From assembly GCA_910578645.1 (NCBI GenBank), contig CAJTQI010000001.1:434001-498000 (forward strand): a stretch of 64,000 nucleotides of DNA, in the 5' to 3' direction. This document shows, piece by piece, positions 9,650-17,880 of this stretch. Numbering within the stretch: the first letter of the stretch is position 1; the number at the start of each line of letters is the position of its first letter. A model generated the notes under the pieces. That model had not been told where the DNA came from. It saw only the letters and a program-made list of their open reading frames with translations, and did no database searches. This DNA is from an uncultured Lachnospiraceae bacterium. Lineage in GTDB: Bacteria; Bacillota; Clostridia; Lachnospirales; Lachnospiraceae. A program made the translations under genes and the position numbers.

Positions 9650-10687
9650 ATGAAAAGCAAGAAAATTTGGCCAATTATATTAATCGTCATTATCATCGCC
9701 GTAGCGGCAGGCGTCATTATCTTCAACAGCACCGATACGGCAAGGTTCAGGAAACAGCTTAACCTAGGCCAGAGATATCTCTCAGAGATGAACTATGAGG
9801 AAGCGGTCGTGGCCTTCAACCAGGCAATCGAAATCGACCCGCGAAACGTGGACGCATACTTTGGCCTGGCGGATGCATATCTTGGCTTGGGTGACGAAGA
9901 GGCGGCTCTTGCGGCGCTTAAGAAAGGATATGAGGCCACCGGGGATGAACGGCTGAAGACGCGGATAGATGAGATGGAGGCAGCAGCAGAGGAGAGCAAT
10001 ACAGAAGAAATTGATGAATCTAACGGGGAGAATGACGAGATTACACGGAGGGTGCGGGAAATTTCTGACCTTATTCGTGGTGGCGATGGTGGGGTTGGCG
10101 AGGTAAATAGTGATGGTTCTACGCACCTTTTAACTTATGAACAGATTGAATCTGCATACCGCCCATTGGCGGAAGAGTTGGAAGGGTATCTGGAAAATGA
10201 CCGGGGTGAATGGGAGACGGAGGCATATTATCAGCTTGCGGCGATTTATCTTCATTTAGGAGAGATGGACAAATGCCTGGAAGTGCGTCGCAGAGGGTAT
10301 GAAACTACAGGTTGGGATGGGTTTGCAGCGGAGGTTTATGAAGAGGATAACGGTTCTGTATATGACGAATATGGAAGAATAATCATGGGTTCTTCCGGTG
10401 ATTCCTGGAGTTATGGGGAGGCAGACCGCTATATTACTTGGGATTTGGGTATTAATGAATTTGGGAACCATGAACAATATCAATATGAATATGACGGCCA
10501 GGGAAGAATTGCAAGAGTTTACAGCACGAGTGATGGAAGGGTCAATTATGAGCGGACATTCGAGTATCAGGATGGCAATTCTGTGGCAATAGTAGACGAT
10601 TATGAGATAGTAAAATATTCTTCTACTATAACTTATAACGAGTATGGAATACATTTGAGTGAAACAGAACGGGTGGAGATACAATAG
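9650..10687 (+). CDS. Membrane-anchored TPR protein 1 with YD-like C-terminal region
   Basis: A 345-aa protein. It has one N-terminal membrane helix (residues 4-25, 'KIWPIILIVIIIA') with the bulk outside the membrane, then two TPR motifs (about 35-105, 'YLSEMNYEEAVVAFNQAIEI'). An acidic linker leads to a helical domain (about 150-230), and a C-terminal third built from tyrosine/glycine motifs follows: 'YDEYGRI', 'YEYDGQGRIARV', 'YNEYG'. Those last motifs resemble RHS/YD repeats. It is the first of five paralogues (9650, 10780, 12827, 14105, 15303) whose first ~115 residues are nearly identical. The family lies between essC and the WXG100 cluster, so a scaffold or substrate-handling role in secretion is likely but inferred. 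Confidence 0.8.
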   Translation: MKSKKIWPIILIVIIIAVAAGVIIFNSTDTARFRKQLNLGQRYLSEMNYEEAVVAFNQAIEIDPRNVDAYFGLADAYLGLGDEEAALAALKKGYEATGDERLKTRIDEMEAAAEESNTEEIDESNGENDEITRRVREISDLIRGGDGGVGEVNSDGSTHLLTYEQIESAYRPLAEELEGYLENDRGEWETEAYYQLAAIYLHLGEMDKCLEVRRRGYETTGWDGFAAEVYEEDNGSVYDEYGRIIMGSSGDSWSYGEADRYITWDLGINEFGNHEQYQYEYDGQGRIARVYSTSDGRVNYERTFEYQDGNSVAIVDDYEIVKYSSTITYNEYGIHLSETERVEIQ

Positions 10688-10779
10688 CAAAAATGGATTA
10701 AAATGTAATAACTATAAAAGTGTGCAAGTACTAGCAATGATAAGTAGATTTATGGAGATAAGAACGGAGATTCTCATAG

Positions 10780-11871
10780 ATGAAAACCAAAAAAATCTGG
10801 CCAATCATATTAATAGTCATCATCATCGCCATAGCGGCGGGCGTCATCATTTTCAACAGCACCGACACGGCGAGATTCCGGAAACAGCTTAACTTAGGCC
10901 AGAGATACCTCTCTGAAATGAATTACGAGGAAGCGGTCGTGGCTTTCAACCAGGCAATTAAAATCGACCCGCGCAGCGTGGATGCATATCTTGGCTTGGC
11001 GGATGCTTACATAGGTCTTGGCGACGAAGAGGCGGCTTTTGCAGTGCTTAAGAAAGGGTATGAGGCCACCGGGGATGAACGGTTGAAGGCGCGGATTGAT
11101 GAGATGGAGGCAAGTCAGAAGGAAAATATGGAGAGCGCGGACTCATCGGGGGATTTGGTAACAGTAGAGTCAGTGGCAAATAAACGATTGGTAGTTACTG
11201 GAACGATTTATGAGACATGGGATTATTGTAACCCGCCAATGGGCATTACTTACTCGACTTATTGTTTCGTCCCGAACGAGGAGCAGACAGTGGAGATGGA
11301 TGGTGAGACATATATATTATCATTATTTGGGGTTAATGCCTACTCATCATCTTTTGATGGAAGAATTAATGAAATTTTAGGACAGGAAATTACAGTGGAA
11401 GCTGACATAGAAAGTTATGATGAAAGAAGGCCGACGGATGGTGATGGAGAAGAGGAAGCAGAATTTATGATTGCACCAATTTATCTTGACTTACAAAATA
11501 TTTTGGAGAATGGTAAAACAGACTCTTCTCAAACAGAGCCGCAAGCACAGACTCAGGAATATACTTTGACGGGAACAGTAGACCAAAGCGAGAATTATTT
11601 TGAAAGAGACCCGCAGCTATATGACGAATGGTGTACCTATTGCCTTGTTCTCGACGAACCCCGGACGTTTGAAGTGGATGGGGAGGAATATACCGTATCC
11701 ATATTGGCGCTTGACGGGGCGGAGTACACAGAAGAATATGGCGATAATCCTTTTCCGGAACTTTGGGGGATGAAAATAAAGGTAGAAAACGTCAGCGTCT
11801 ATAAGAGCAGATACAATTTTGATGTCAGCCCGCTTGCATGTTATATAGATGAAATCTATGCCAACGAATAA
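10780..11871 (+). CDS. Membrane-anchored TPR protein 2 with a different, internally duplicated C-terminal domain
   Basis: A 363-aa paralogue of the preceding protein. The membrane helix and two TPRs (residues 1-110) are almost the same as in the sister genes at both DNA and protein level, but the rest is unrelated to them. The C-terminal part holds two copies of one module. One starts 'RLVVTGTIYETWDY' (about 134) and one 'EYTLTGTVDQSENYF' (about 258). Each continues with a Cys-containing strand ('STYCFVPNEEQTVEMDGETY' and 'CTYCLVLDEPRTFEVDGEEY'), giving an OB-like or DUF4431-like beta pattern. The constant head and exchanged tail suggest domain swapping by recombination. Ribosome binding site GGAG lies 10 bases before ATG. 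Confidence 0.8.
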   Translation: MKTKKIWPIILIVIIIAIAAGVIIFNSTDTARFRKQLNLGQRYLSEMNYEEAVVAFNQAIKIDPRSVDAYLGLADAYIGLGDEEAAFAVLKKGYEATGDERLKARIDEMEASQKENMESADSSGDLVTVESVANKRLVVTGTIYETWDYCNPPMGITYSTYCFVPNEEQTVEMDGETYILSLFGVNAYSSSFDGRINEILGQEITVEADIESYDERRPTDGDGEEEAEFMIAPIYLDLQNILENGKTDSSQTEPQAQTQEYTLTGTVDQSENYFERDPQLYDEWCTYCLVLDEPRTFEVDGEEYTVSILALDGAEYTEEYGDNPFPELWGMKIKVENVSVYKSRYNFDVSPLACYIDEIYANE

Positions 11872-11948
11872 GAATACTGATTTTATAGATGAAACTAACC
11901 TTTTATAAACTTTGCATGGGTTTATGATGTGAGAATAGGAGAAGATAT

Positions 11949-12794
11949 ATGGCGAAAATTGTGAAAGAGACTATTCATGCGAAAGGTATTGATATTGGCA
12001 TTTATACAACAAATTTTGAAAATGAGTTCATCTCATTAACAGATATTGCAAAATATAGAAATGAAGACGACCCAAGATTTGTAATTCAAAACTGGATGCG
12101 TAATCGGAATACAATAGAATTTTTGGGTGTTTGGGAAAGGCTGCATAATCCTGATTTTAACCGTGTGCAATTCGAGGCGGTTAAAAATGAGGCAGGATTA
12201 AATCGTTTTGTGATGACACCGACTAAGTGGATTACACAGATGAATGCAATTGGTATTGTTTCAAAAGCAGGACGTTATGGTGGAACATATGCACATAGTG
12301 ATATTGCTATGTCGTTTGCAACTTGGATTTCTCCTGAGTTTCAGTTATATATTATGAAGGACTACAGGCGACTAAAGACAGATGAGAATAGTCGGTTATC
12401 TCTAAATTGGAACTTAAACAGAGAAATTTCCAAATTAAATTATAGAATACGTACAGATGCAATTAAGGATAATTTGACTCTGCCAGAATTAACACCTGCA
12501 CAGGTATCTTATACATACGCTAATGAAGCAGATATGCTCAATGTAGTTCTGTTTGGAAAAACAGCTAGGCAATGGAAAGATGAAAATCCAACAGTTAAAG
12601 GAAATATGCGTGATATGGCAACGCTGAATCAGTTACTTGTGCTTGCGAATTTGGAAAGTTATAATGCAGTTTTGATTAATCAGGGAAAGATGCAGAAAGA
12701 AAGAATGGAATTGCTTCGACAGTTAGCGGTACAGCAATTGCAGACTTTGGAAACGGTAAGCTTGAATAATTTGCCTAAATTTGGAGTTAATTAG
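11949..12794 (+). CDS. KilA-N domain protein, probable horizontally acquired insert
   Basis: A 281-aa soluble protein. The N-terminal half is a KilA-N DNA-binding domain of phage/anti-repressor type: 'EFISLTDIAKYRNEDDPRFV', 'NWMRNRNTIEFLGVWE' and 'GRYGGTYAHSDIAMSFATWI'. The C-terminal half is helical with a basic/amphipathic end ('MQKERMELLRQLAVQQLQ'). Base composition is clearly richer in A+T than the flanking TPR genes. It interrupts a row of near-identical TPR paralogues and has no obvious link to secretion, which suggests it was delivered with mobile DNA. Start ATG has GGAGA about 8 bases ahead. DNA binding is expected from the family; the target is unknown. Confidence 0.85.
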   Translation: MAKIVKETIHAKGIDIGIYTTNFENEFISLTDIAKYRNEDDPRFVIQNWMRNRNTIEFLGVWERLHNPDFNRVQFEAVKNEAGLNRFVMTPTKWITQMNAIGIVSKAGRYGGTYAHSDIAMSFATWISPEFQLYIMKDYRRLKTDENSRLSLNWNLNREISKLNYRIRTDAIKDNLTLPELTPAQVSYTYANEADMLNVVLFGKTARQWKDENPTVKGNMRDMATLNQLLVLANLESYNAVLINQGKMQKERMELLRQLAVQQLQTLETVSLNNLPKFGVN

Positions 12795-12826
12795 TTGAAA
12801 AATAAACTTTTAGGAGACTTCCACAG

Positions 12827-13213
12827 ATGAAAACCAAAAAAATTTGGCCAATTATATTAATCGTCATCATCGCCACGGCGGCAGGCGTCATTCTCTTCAA
12901 CAACACCGACACGGCGAGATTCAGGAAACAGCTTAACTTAGGCCAGAGATACCTCTCTGAAATGAAATATGAGGAAGCGGTCGTGGCCTTCAATCAGGCA
13001 ATCGAAATCGACCCGCGCAGCGTAGACGCATATCTTGGCTTGGCGGACGCATACATAGGGCTTGGCGATGAAGAAGCGGCTCTGGCGGCGCTTAAGGCAG
13101 GGTATGAGGCAACCGGGGATGAAAGGCTGAAAGAGCGGATTGATGAGATGGAGCAAGTGAGGAAGCAGATAGTGGACAGGCGGATTCTGCTGATGATACC
13201 AATGGCAGTATAG
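12827..13213 (+). CDS. Membrane-anchored TPR protein 3, N-terminal fragment (frameshifted gene)
   Basis: The first 128 codons carry the same membrane helix and TPR pair as the sister proteins, in reading frame with AGGAG nine bases before ATG. After 'RIDEME' (to position 13153) the frame runs into unrelated residues and a stop. The paralogue at 10780 has GATGAGATGGAGGCAAGT here, whereas this copy has GATGAGATGGAGCAAGT. One G is missing, and restoring it joins this fragment to the open frame that continues to 13863. It is either a pseudogene, a strain variant or a base-calling error. The membrane helix is one residue shorter than in the sisters. Confidence 0.8.
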   Translation: MKTKKIWPIILIVIIATAAGVILFNNTDTARFRKQLNLGQRYLSEMKYEEAVVAFNQAIEIDPRSVDAYLGLADAYIGLGDEEAALAALKAGYEATGDERLKERIDEMEQVRKQIVDRRILLMIPMAV

Positions 13214-13863
13214 CCGATGCGAGAATAGAAGAAATCGTGGAAATCTTCTTACAAACCGGAGGAATAATTGATTCTACAGGCATGAACCATTTATTGACTT
13301 ATGACCAGATTGAAGCAGCATACCGTCCGTTGGTGGAAGAGTTAGAGATTTGGCTGCAGGAGCAGGGAGAAGCGGGTGCGGGCAATGCACTGTACGGAGA
13401 GGCATGGAACGCGCTTTCCTTGGGATATTTACACCTGGGGGAGATGGAGCGGTGTTTGGAGAGTCGTCGAGAGGGATATGATATTACAGAATGGGATTTT
13501 TTAAAACTGGAGGTTTGTGACCGGACAAGAGTAATTCCAAGCTCTGACTCAGTATGGGATGAATATGGAAGAATCATAGAATCGGGAGGCGGTGTCACAT
13601 ATGGCGAGGCTGATAGAGAGATACGATGGGAAGAAAGTGCGGATGGGATAGTTGTTGTGTTAGAATATGACAGTTTGGGAAGGGTATCGAAATCAGTACA
13701 GACATGGACAGATGATGGATACGAGTATGTGCAGGAATACGAATATGAGGGCGGTAATACTGTTATGGTCACGGGATATTCGACAGGCAATTCCCCAAGT
13801 TATGCCACACTTTCTTATGACGAATATGGCAGGCCTCTTAATGAGCTTGAATGGAGTAATTAA
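13153..13863 (+). pseudogene. TPR protein 3, C-terminal remainder in the shifted frame
   Basis: From 13153 the homologous sequence continues in another frame: 'ASEEADSGQADSADD', then 'ARIEEIVEIFLQTGG', the shared helical domain ('LTYDQIEAAYRPLVEELE') and the YD-like end ('VWDEYGRII', 'LEYDSLGRVSKS', 'LSYDEYGRPL'). A GTG at 13237 could start a free-standing 208-aa product, but it has no convincing ribosome binding site, and that product would lack the membrane anchor. With the fragment upstream it forms one gene of about 345 codons, the normal size for this family. Confidence 0.75.
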
Positions 13864-13894
13864 TAAGATTAATATAAAATATCGAAGGAATTAT

Positions 13895-13966
13895 ATGGAT
13901 ATAGAGAAACTTATTAGTGAGACAACTGAATATGATAAAAAAGAATCTCAATGGAAAATAAAGTAG
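13895..13966 (+). pseudogene. 23-codon remnant resembling the start of an AlbA_2/ATP-binding protein
   Basis: A short frame with a good ribosome binding site (GAAGGA, five bases before ATG) encodes a peptide starting MDIEKLISETTEYD. It ends after 23 residues. The opening resembles the conserved start of AlbA_2/'putative DNA-binding' proteins, which usually run for several hundred residues. It is followed by GTGACA repeats and lies between TPR genes 3 and 4, so it may be the stub of another lost insert. Identification rests on a short match only. Confidence 0.35.
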
Positions 13967-13968
13967 GA

Positions 13969-14017
13969 AGTGACAAGAAGGTGACAGGGAAGTGACAAGG
14001 AAGTGACATTTATGCGT
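13969..14017 (+). repeat. Short direct repeats of (G)AAGTGACA
   Basis: Four imperfect copies of a GAAGTGACA / AAGGTGACA unit occur within about 50 bases, followed by TGTCACC, which can pair with GGTGACA. They immediately follow the 23-codon remnant. Purpose unknown; they may be a scar of the insertion. Confidence 0.6.
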
Positions 14018-14104
14018 GTCACCTGGTTTGTTAAAGCAGTGTTTAGGTGATTTGAAACTAATAGAAAAATTATTGGTAAATAAAACTTTAGGAGATTTCT
14101 ACAT

Positions 14105-15163
14105 ATGAAAACCAAGAAAATCTGGCCAATCATATTAATAGTCATCATCATCGCCACGGCAGTAGGCGTCATCATCTTTAACAGTACCGACACAGCAAGA
14201 TTCAGGAAACAGCTTAACTTAGGCCAGAGATATCTCTCCGAAATGAACTATGAGGAAGCGGTAGTGGCCTTCAATCAGGCAATCGAAATTGACCCGCGCA
14301 GCGTGGACGCATACCTTGGCTTGGCGGATGCTTACATAGGGCTTGGCGATGAAGAGGCGGCTCTTGTGGCGCTTAAGAAGGGGTATGAGGCCACCGGGGA
14401 CGAGCGGCTGAAGGCGCGGATAGATGAGATGGAGGCAGAAATGGCCGAAAGAGGGGTAGGGACTTTTGAAACGGCCGAAGAGAGTGATGAGATTACAAGG
14501 CGGTTAGAAGAAATATATGAAACGATTTTCTATGGTTCGGGAGCCATTAACAGTGGGGTAAGCGGAAGAGAGCATTTTTTGACTTATGACCAGATAGAAA
14601 AAATGTATCGTCCGTTAGCGGAAGAGTTGGAGATATATTTGGAACAAGAGGATTTAGGCGAGTCCGCATGGATGGCGTGGGAAGAGTTGGCGTGTATTTA
14701 CCTTCACTTAGGAGAAATGGATAAATGTTTGGAGGCACGCCGAAAAGGGTATGAGGCCACAGGATGGGGTGAGTTGGTACCTGATATACATGAAAGCGGA
14801 GGTATGGTATATGATGAATATGGTCGGATAATCAAGAATAGCCAGGGTAATGACTGCACTTATGATGGAACAAACCGGCGTATTGCTATGGATGGGGTTA
14901 CAGACAGTGGCCATTCTTCCCATATGGAGCTTGAGTATGATGATTCAGGGAGGATAGCAAAAGTCATTTCTAGTATTTTAGGTGAAAATGGAGAATCTGT
15001 TTTTGAGGACAGCTATGAATATCAGGATAGCGGTTCGGTGATTGTTTTACATAAGAGTACATTTTCTGATGGCAGTGTTCAGGAAAGCACAGAGACAGTG
15101 ACTTATAATGAATATGGTATAGTAGACGGCACAGTGCCATCGGATATACAGCCAGTTACTTAA
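14105..15163 (+). CDS. Membrane-anchored TPR protein 4 with YD-like C-terminal region
   Basis: A 352-aa intact paralogue of TPR protein 1: membrane helix (residues 4-25), TPR pair (35-105), acidic linker, helical domain with 'LTYDQIEKMYRPLAEELEIY' (about 160-230), and YD-like motifs 'VYDEYGRII', 'LEYDDSGRIAKV' and 'VTYNEYG'. The 30 bases before its ATG match those before TPR gene 3 (AAATAAAACTTTAGGAGA), so the duplication unit includes the leader and ribosome binding site. Its role is probably the same as that of its sisters, with the tail exposed outside the membrane. Confidence 0.8.
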   Translation: MKTKKIWPIILIVIIIATAVGVIIFNSTDTARFRKQLNLGQRYLSEMNYEEAVVAFNQAIEIDPRSVDAYLGLADAYIGLGDEEAALVALKKGYEATGDERLKARIDEMEAEMAERGVGTFETAEESDEITRRLEEIYETIFYGSGAINSGVSGREHFLTYDQIEKMYRPLAEELEIYLEQEDLGESAWMAWEELACIYLHLGEMDKCLEARRKGYEATGWGELVPDIHESGGMVYDEYGRIIKNSQGNDCTYDGTNRRIAMDGVTDSGHSSHMELEYDDSGRIAKVISSILGENGESVFEDSYEYQDSGSVIVLHKSTFSDGSVQESTETVTYNEYGIVDGTVPSDIQPVT

Positions 15164-15178
15164 TATCCGTTGTACTAA
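15160..15178. repeat. Possible relic end of the foldback element
   Basis: TTAATATCCGTTGTACTAA resembles the terminal sequence of the 1141-1305 element read from its right side (TTAATTATTCGTTGTACTAG). It overlaps the stop codon of TPR gene 4. The opposite end was not found nearby, so this could be a decayed copy or chance. Confidence 0.3.
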
Positions 15179-15302
15179 ATCGTCAGGCAGAGTTAACCCG
15201 CGTGGGAGCCGAGCGAGGCAGATACTGTCAAGAAAACATGGCAGATATTTTTATGTTAGGAAATGAATTTATGTGAAAATCCCGCAGGAGAAAATAATAC
15301 AT

Positions 15303-16340
15303 ATGAAGAATAAAAAAATATGGCTTATATTATTAATCATCGTTATGGTTATCTGTGCTACAGTGGCAGTGGGCATCATGGCATATAACGGAAGTGACGC
15401 AGTAAGGTTTAAAAAACAGCTTGACCTGGGACAAAAATACCTCTCCGAAATGAATTACGAAGAGGCAGTCGTGGCCTTCAACCAGGCAATCGAAATTGAC
15501 CCGCGCAGCGTGGACGCATATCTTGGCTTGGCGGATGCATATTTAGGTCTTAGTGACGAAGAGGCGGCTCTTGCGGCGCTTAAGAAAGGGTACGAGGCCA
15601 CCGGGGATGAGCGGCTGAAGGCGCGGATAGATGAGATAAATGCGGCAAGGAATGCATCCAGCGGTGAGGCGGATGTGCCTGCCGAGGAAAACGATGAGAT
15701 TGCGGACAGGGTAGAAGAAATCTGGAAATTTATGGTCACCGAGATTAACATATTCAGACAAGACACTAGAGGGGAGACGTACCTTTTGACATATGAGCAA
15801 AATGAAGCGTTGTTCCGTCCATTGGCAGAAGAGTTGGAGGCATATCTGGAGCAGGAAGAGGGAAGTTGGGAAAGTACCGCCTGGCATGAGCTTGGGCTTA
15901 TCTATTGCCGTCTGGGTGAGATGGACAAATGCCTGGAAGCACGCCGCAGGGGGTATGAGATAACGGGAGGAGACTACTTGGCTCCCGAAGTGAACGAGTG
16001 TCAGAATGGCAACACGGAGGACGAATACGGAAGGCCGATAGAATCAGAGGCTGGAACGCGCACTTATGGGGAAGGGGACCGTTATATCACATGGGATGGT
16101 ACGTCAAGTTCCGGAGAACCCAGCCATTTTGAATATGAGTATGATGACCTGGGAAGGACTGCAATCGTCTACAACAGCACCGAGAATGGAGAAATCCGTC
16201 CTGCATACATCTATGAATACCATGGGGATAATACGGTGACCGTCACAACGGATTATGGTACATCCAGCAGCACACAAATATTGACTTATAATGAATATGG
16301 TGCAGTTATTGACCGGACAGAGCCGGTATATACACAATAA
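15303..16340 (+). CDS. Membrane-anchored TPR protein 5 with YD-like C-terminal region
   Basis: A 345-aa member of the TPR family and the most diverged at the N-terminus ('KNKKIWLILLIIVMVICATV'; 'GSDAVRFKKQLDLGQKYL'). The ATG at 15303 aligns with the sister starts; a GTG 30 bases upstream would add residues none of them has. Two TPRs (about 40-110), a helical domain ('LTYEQNEALFRPLAEELEAY'), and YD-like motifs 'EDEYGRPI', 'FEYEYDDLGRTAIV' and 'LTYNEYG' follow. It is the last copy before the LytTR regulator and the substrate genes, so it may be the ancestral copy, although this cannot be shown here. Confidence 0.8.
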   Translation: MKNKKIWLILLIIVMVICATVAVGIMAYNGSDAVRFKKQLDLGQKYLSEMNYEEAVVAFNQAIEIDPRSVDAYLGLADAYLGLSDEEAALAALKKGYEATGDERLKARIDEINAARNASSGEADVPAEENDEIADRVEEIWKFMVTEINIFRQDTRGETYLLTYEQNEALFRPLAEELEAYLEQEEGSWESTAWHELGLIYCRLGEMDKCLEARRRGYEITGGDYLAPEVNECQNGNTEDEYGRPIESEAGTRTYGEGDRYITWDGTSSSGEPSHFEYEYDDLGRTAIVYNSTENGEIRPAYIYEYHGDNTVTVTTDYGTSSSTQILTYNEYGAVIDRTEPVYTQ

Positions 16341-16433
16341 TGGACGACAGCAGACAACAAATTTGTTTGTACGAGTGCACCACTAAACGGTACACTAATT
16401 TACATACCAACAGCGAAGGATTAAAACGGTGAG

Positions 16434-17168
16434 ATGGTTTCTGTATTAGCATATTCGAAAACGGAACAGGATATTGTTGCGTTACGGGCAGTGGCGAGGG
16501 AGCTGATTGCTACAATAAGTGAAGATGACTGGGACATCAGACAGATATCTACCGTGGACGGGCTGCGGGAGTATCTGGCGGGCAATCCTTTAATTCACTT
16601 GGTTATTTATGATATAAGTGACAGCGCTTCCCTTAGTTTATTGCTTGAATTGAGGAAAGCCTATCAACAGGCGCGGATTATGATTCTGGCGGATATTTCA
16701 ATTTCCCCCATGGAATATATAAAACCGGGGCTGCGGGCAAGTTCCTTATTGTTAAAGCCTTGGACGAGGGAGCAGGCTTACGAGGTCCTGAGAGATTTTT
16801 TTGAAGAATATCTGGCTTTTTCCGAGAGAGGGAAGGAGGGCACAGAGAGCTTTTATGTGGTGGAAACAAAGGAGGGCACCTTTAATATCCCTTTTGAACA
16901 GATTTATTTTTTTGAGGCGAGGGAAAAGAAAGTATATGTCTGTATCGGGAAGGAGGAGTTCGGGTTTTATACGACGCTGGACAAACTCAAAGAATCCTTA
17001 CCCGAATATTTTATAAGATGCCACAGAAGTTTTATCGTTAACACGAAGAAAATTAGGAAAATCATGTTGTCACAGAATATTGTGTATTTGAGCGAGGGAT
17101 TTGATGTGCCGCTTTCGAGAAGTTACAGGGCGGCTTTGAAGGGGATGATAAGTAATGGGACAGAGTGA
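16434..17168 (+). CDS. LytTR-family transcription regulator with pseudo-receiver domain
   Basis: A 244-aa protein. Residues 1-125 have the layout of a response-regulator receiver: Asp60 in 'LVIYDIS' is the phospho-acceptor candidate and Lys108 in 'LLLKPW' matches the conserved lysine. The acidic pair usually found near residue 10 is missing ('LAYSKTEQD'), so normal phosphorylation is doubtful. Residues about 140-240 are a LytTR DNA-binding domain ('IPFEQIYFFEAREKKVYV', 'RCHRSFIVNTKKI'). No histidine kinase is adjacent. The stop overlaps the next gene by 14 bases and the WXG100 cluster follows, so it probably controls the secretion locus. Confidence 0.85.
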   Translation: MVSVLAYSKTEQDIVALRAVARELIATISEDDWDIRQISTVDGLREYLAGNPLIHLVIYDISDSASLSLLLELRKAYQQARIMILADISISPMEYIKPGLRASSLLLKPWTREQAYEVLRDFFEEYLAFSERGKEGTESFYVVETKEGTFNIPFEQIYFFEAREKKVYVCIGKEEFGFYTTLDKLKESLPEYFIRCHRSFIVNTKKIRKIMLSQNIVYLSEGFDVPLSRSYRAALKGMISNGTE

Positions 17169-17880
17169 TAAAGCATATTATCTGAAAAATCTTGATTTAG
17201 CAATTCTGCTTTCATTGAAAGGGATGAAAGAATTATACGGAATTAAAATGAACAGCATACAAAACCCTAACCGGGCAATGATTTACCAGACTCTTTTTGC
17301 CCTGGAGAGAGATAAAATTATTTGCGCTGACAGTGGCAGTATCATGATTCAGCCGGAGCTTGATTCTATTTTAGAGGACATTAAGAGTGCAGGGAGGATG
17401 TTACTCTACATGAGCGTACCTTCCGCATATCCCGACCAATGTATTTATCTGGGCAGAGAGGCGGTTCTCGTATCGGCATATGGGACGATAGGGGAATTGT
17501 ACCGGATTGAGAGGATTTCTTTGGAGTCATTACCGGAGAAAATCTGCAAGTGTGGTTTTTGTCTGGAAGAATTGATTGGAGGGACAGGATTTATGGAGGA
17601 TGAAGAAGCGGTTAATCCTGTTCTTGAGGCACATGCGGAGCATCTTTTTGACCAGGAATGCAGTGGACTAAAGACGGAAGAATGGGGAAGTGTGTCTGCA
17701 TGTCTTAGAATGATATCCTTAAAGGACAGACAGTGCATCAGGCAGTATCTTCTTTTGCATGATAAAATTCAGGATTATGTGTCCGTGACGGATGATTACG
17801 ACACACGCCTGTATATTTACACGGAGAAAAAAGTTGCCGATATATTAACAAATGATTTATTGCAGGAGGAAAGGCTATGA
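17155..17880 (+). CDS. Unknown protein, conserved-position partner of the type VII cluster
   Basis: A 241-aa soluble protein with no family I recognise. Residues about 10-75 have a winged-helix-like pattern ('LAILLSLKGMKELYGI', 'NRAMIYQTLFALERDKII', 'IQPELDSILEDI'), followed by mixed alpha/beta sequence ending in a strand-rich part ('DYDTRLYIYTEKKVADIL'). Its start overlaps the LytTR gene by 14 bases and its stop overlaps the EsaB gene start (ATGA), so the three are translationally coupled. The size and position would fit a dedicated chaperone for WXG100 substrates, comparable in role to actinobacterial EspG. That is a hypothesis, not a homology claim. Confidence 0.6.
   Translation: MGQSDKAYYLKNLDLAILLSLKGMKELYGIKMNSIQNPNRAMIYQTLFALERDKIICADSGSIMIQPELDSILEDIKSAGRMLLYMSVPSAYPDQCIYLGREAVLVSAYGTIGELYRIERISLESLPEKICKCGFCLEELIGGTGFMEDEEAVNPVLEAHAEHLFDQECSGLKTEEWGSVSACLRMISLKDRQCIRQYLLLHDKIQDYVSVTDDYDTRLYIYTEKKVADILTNDLLQEERL

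Noticed and set aside
13969..14017. GTGACA repeats as a small CRISPR array
   Set aside because: Units are 9-10 bases with almost no spacers and no cas genes nearby; they are simple short direct repeats.
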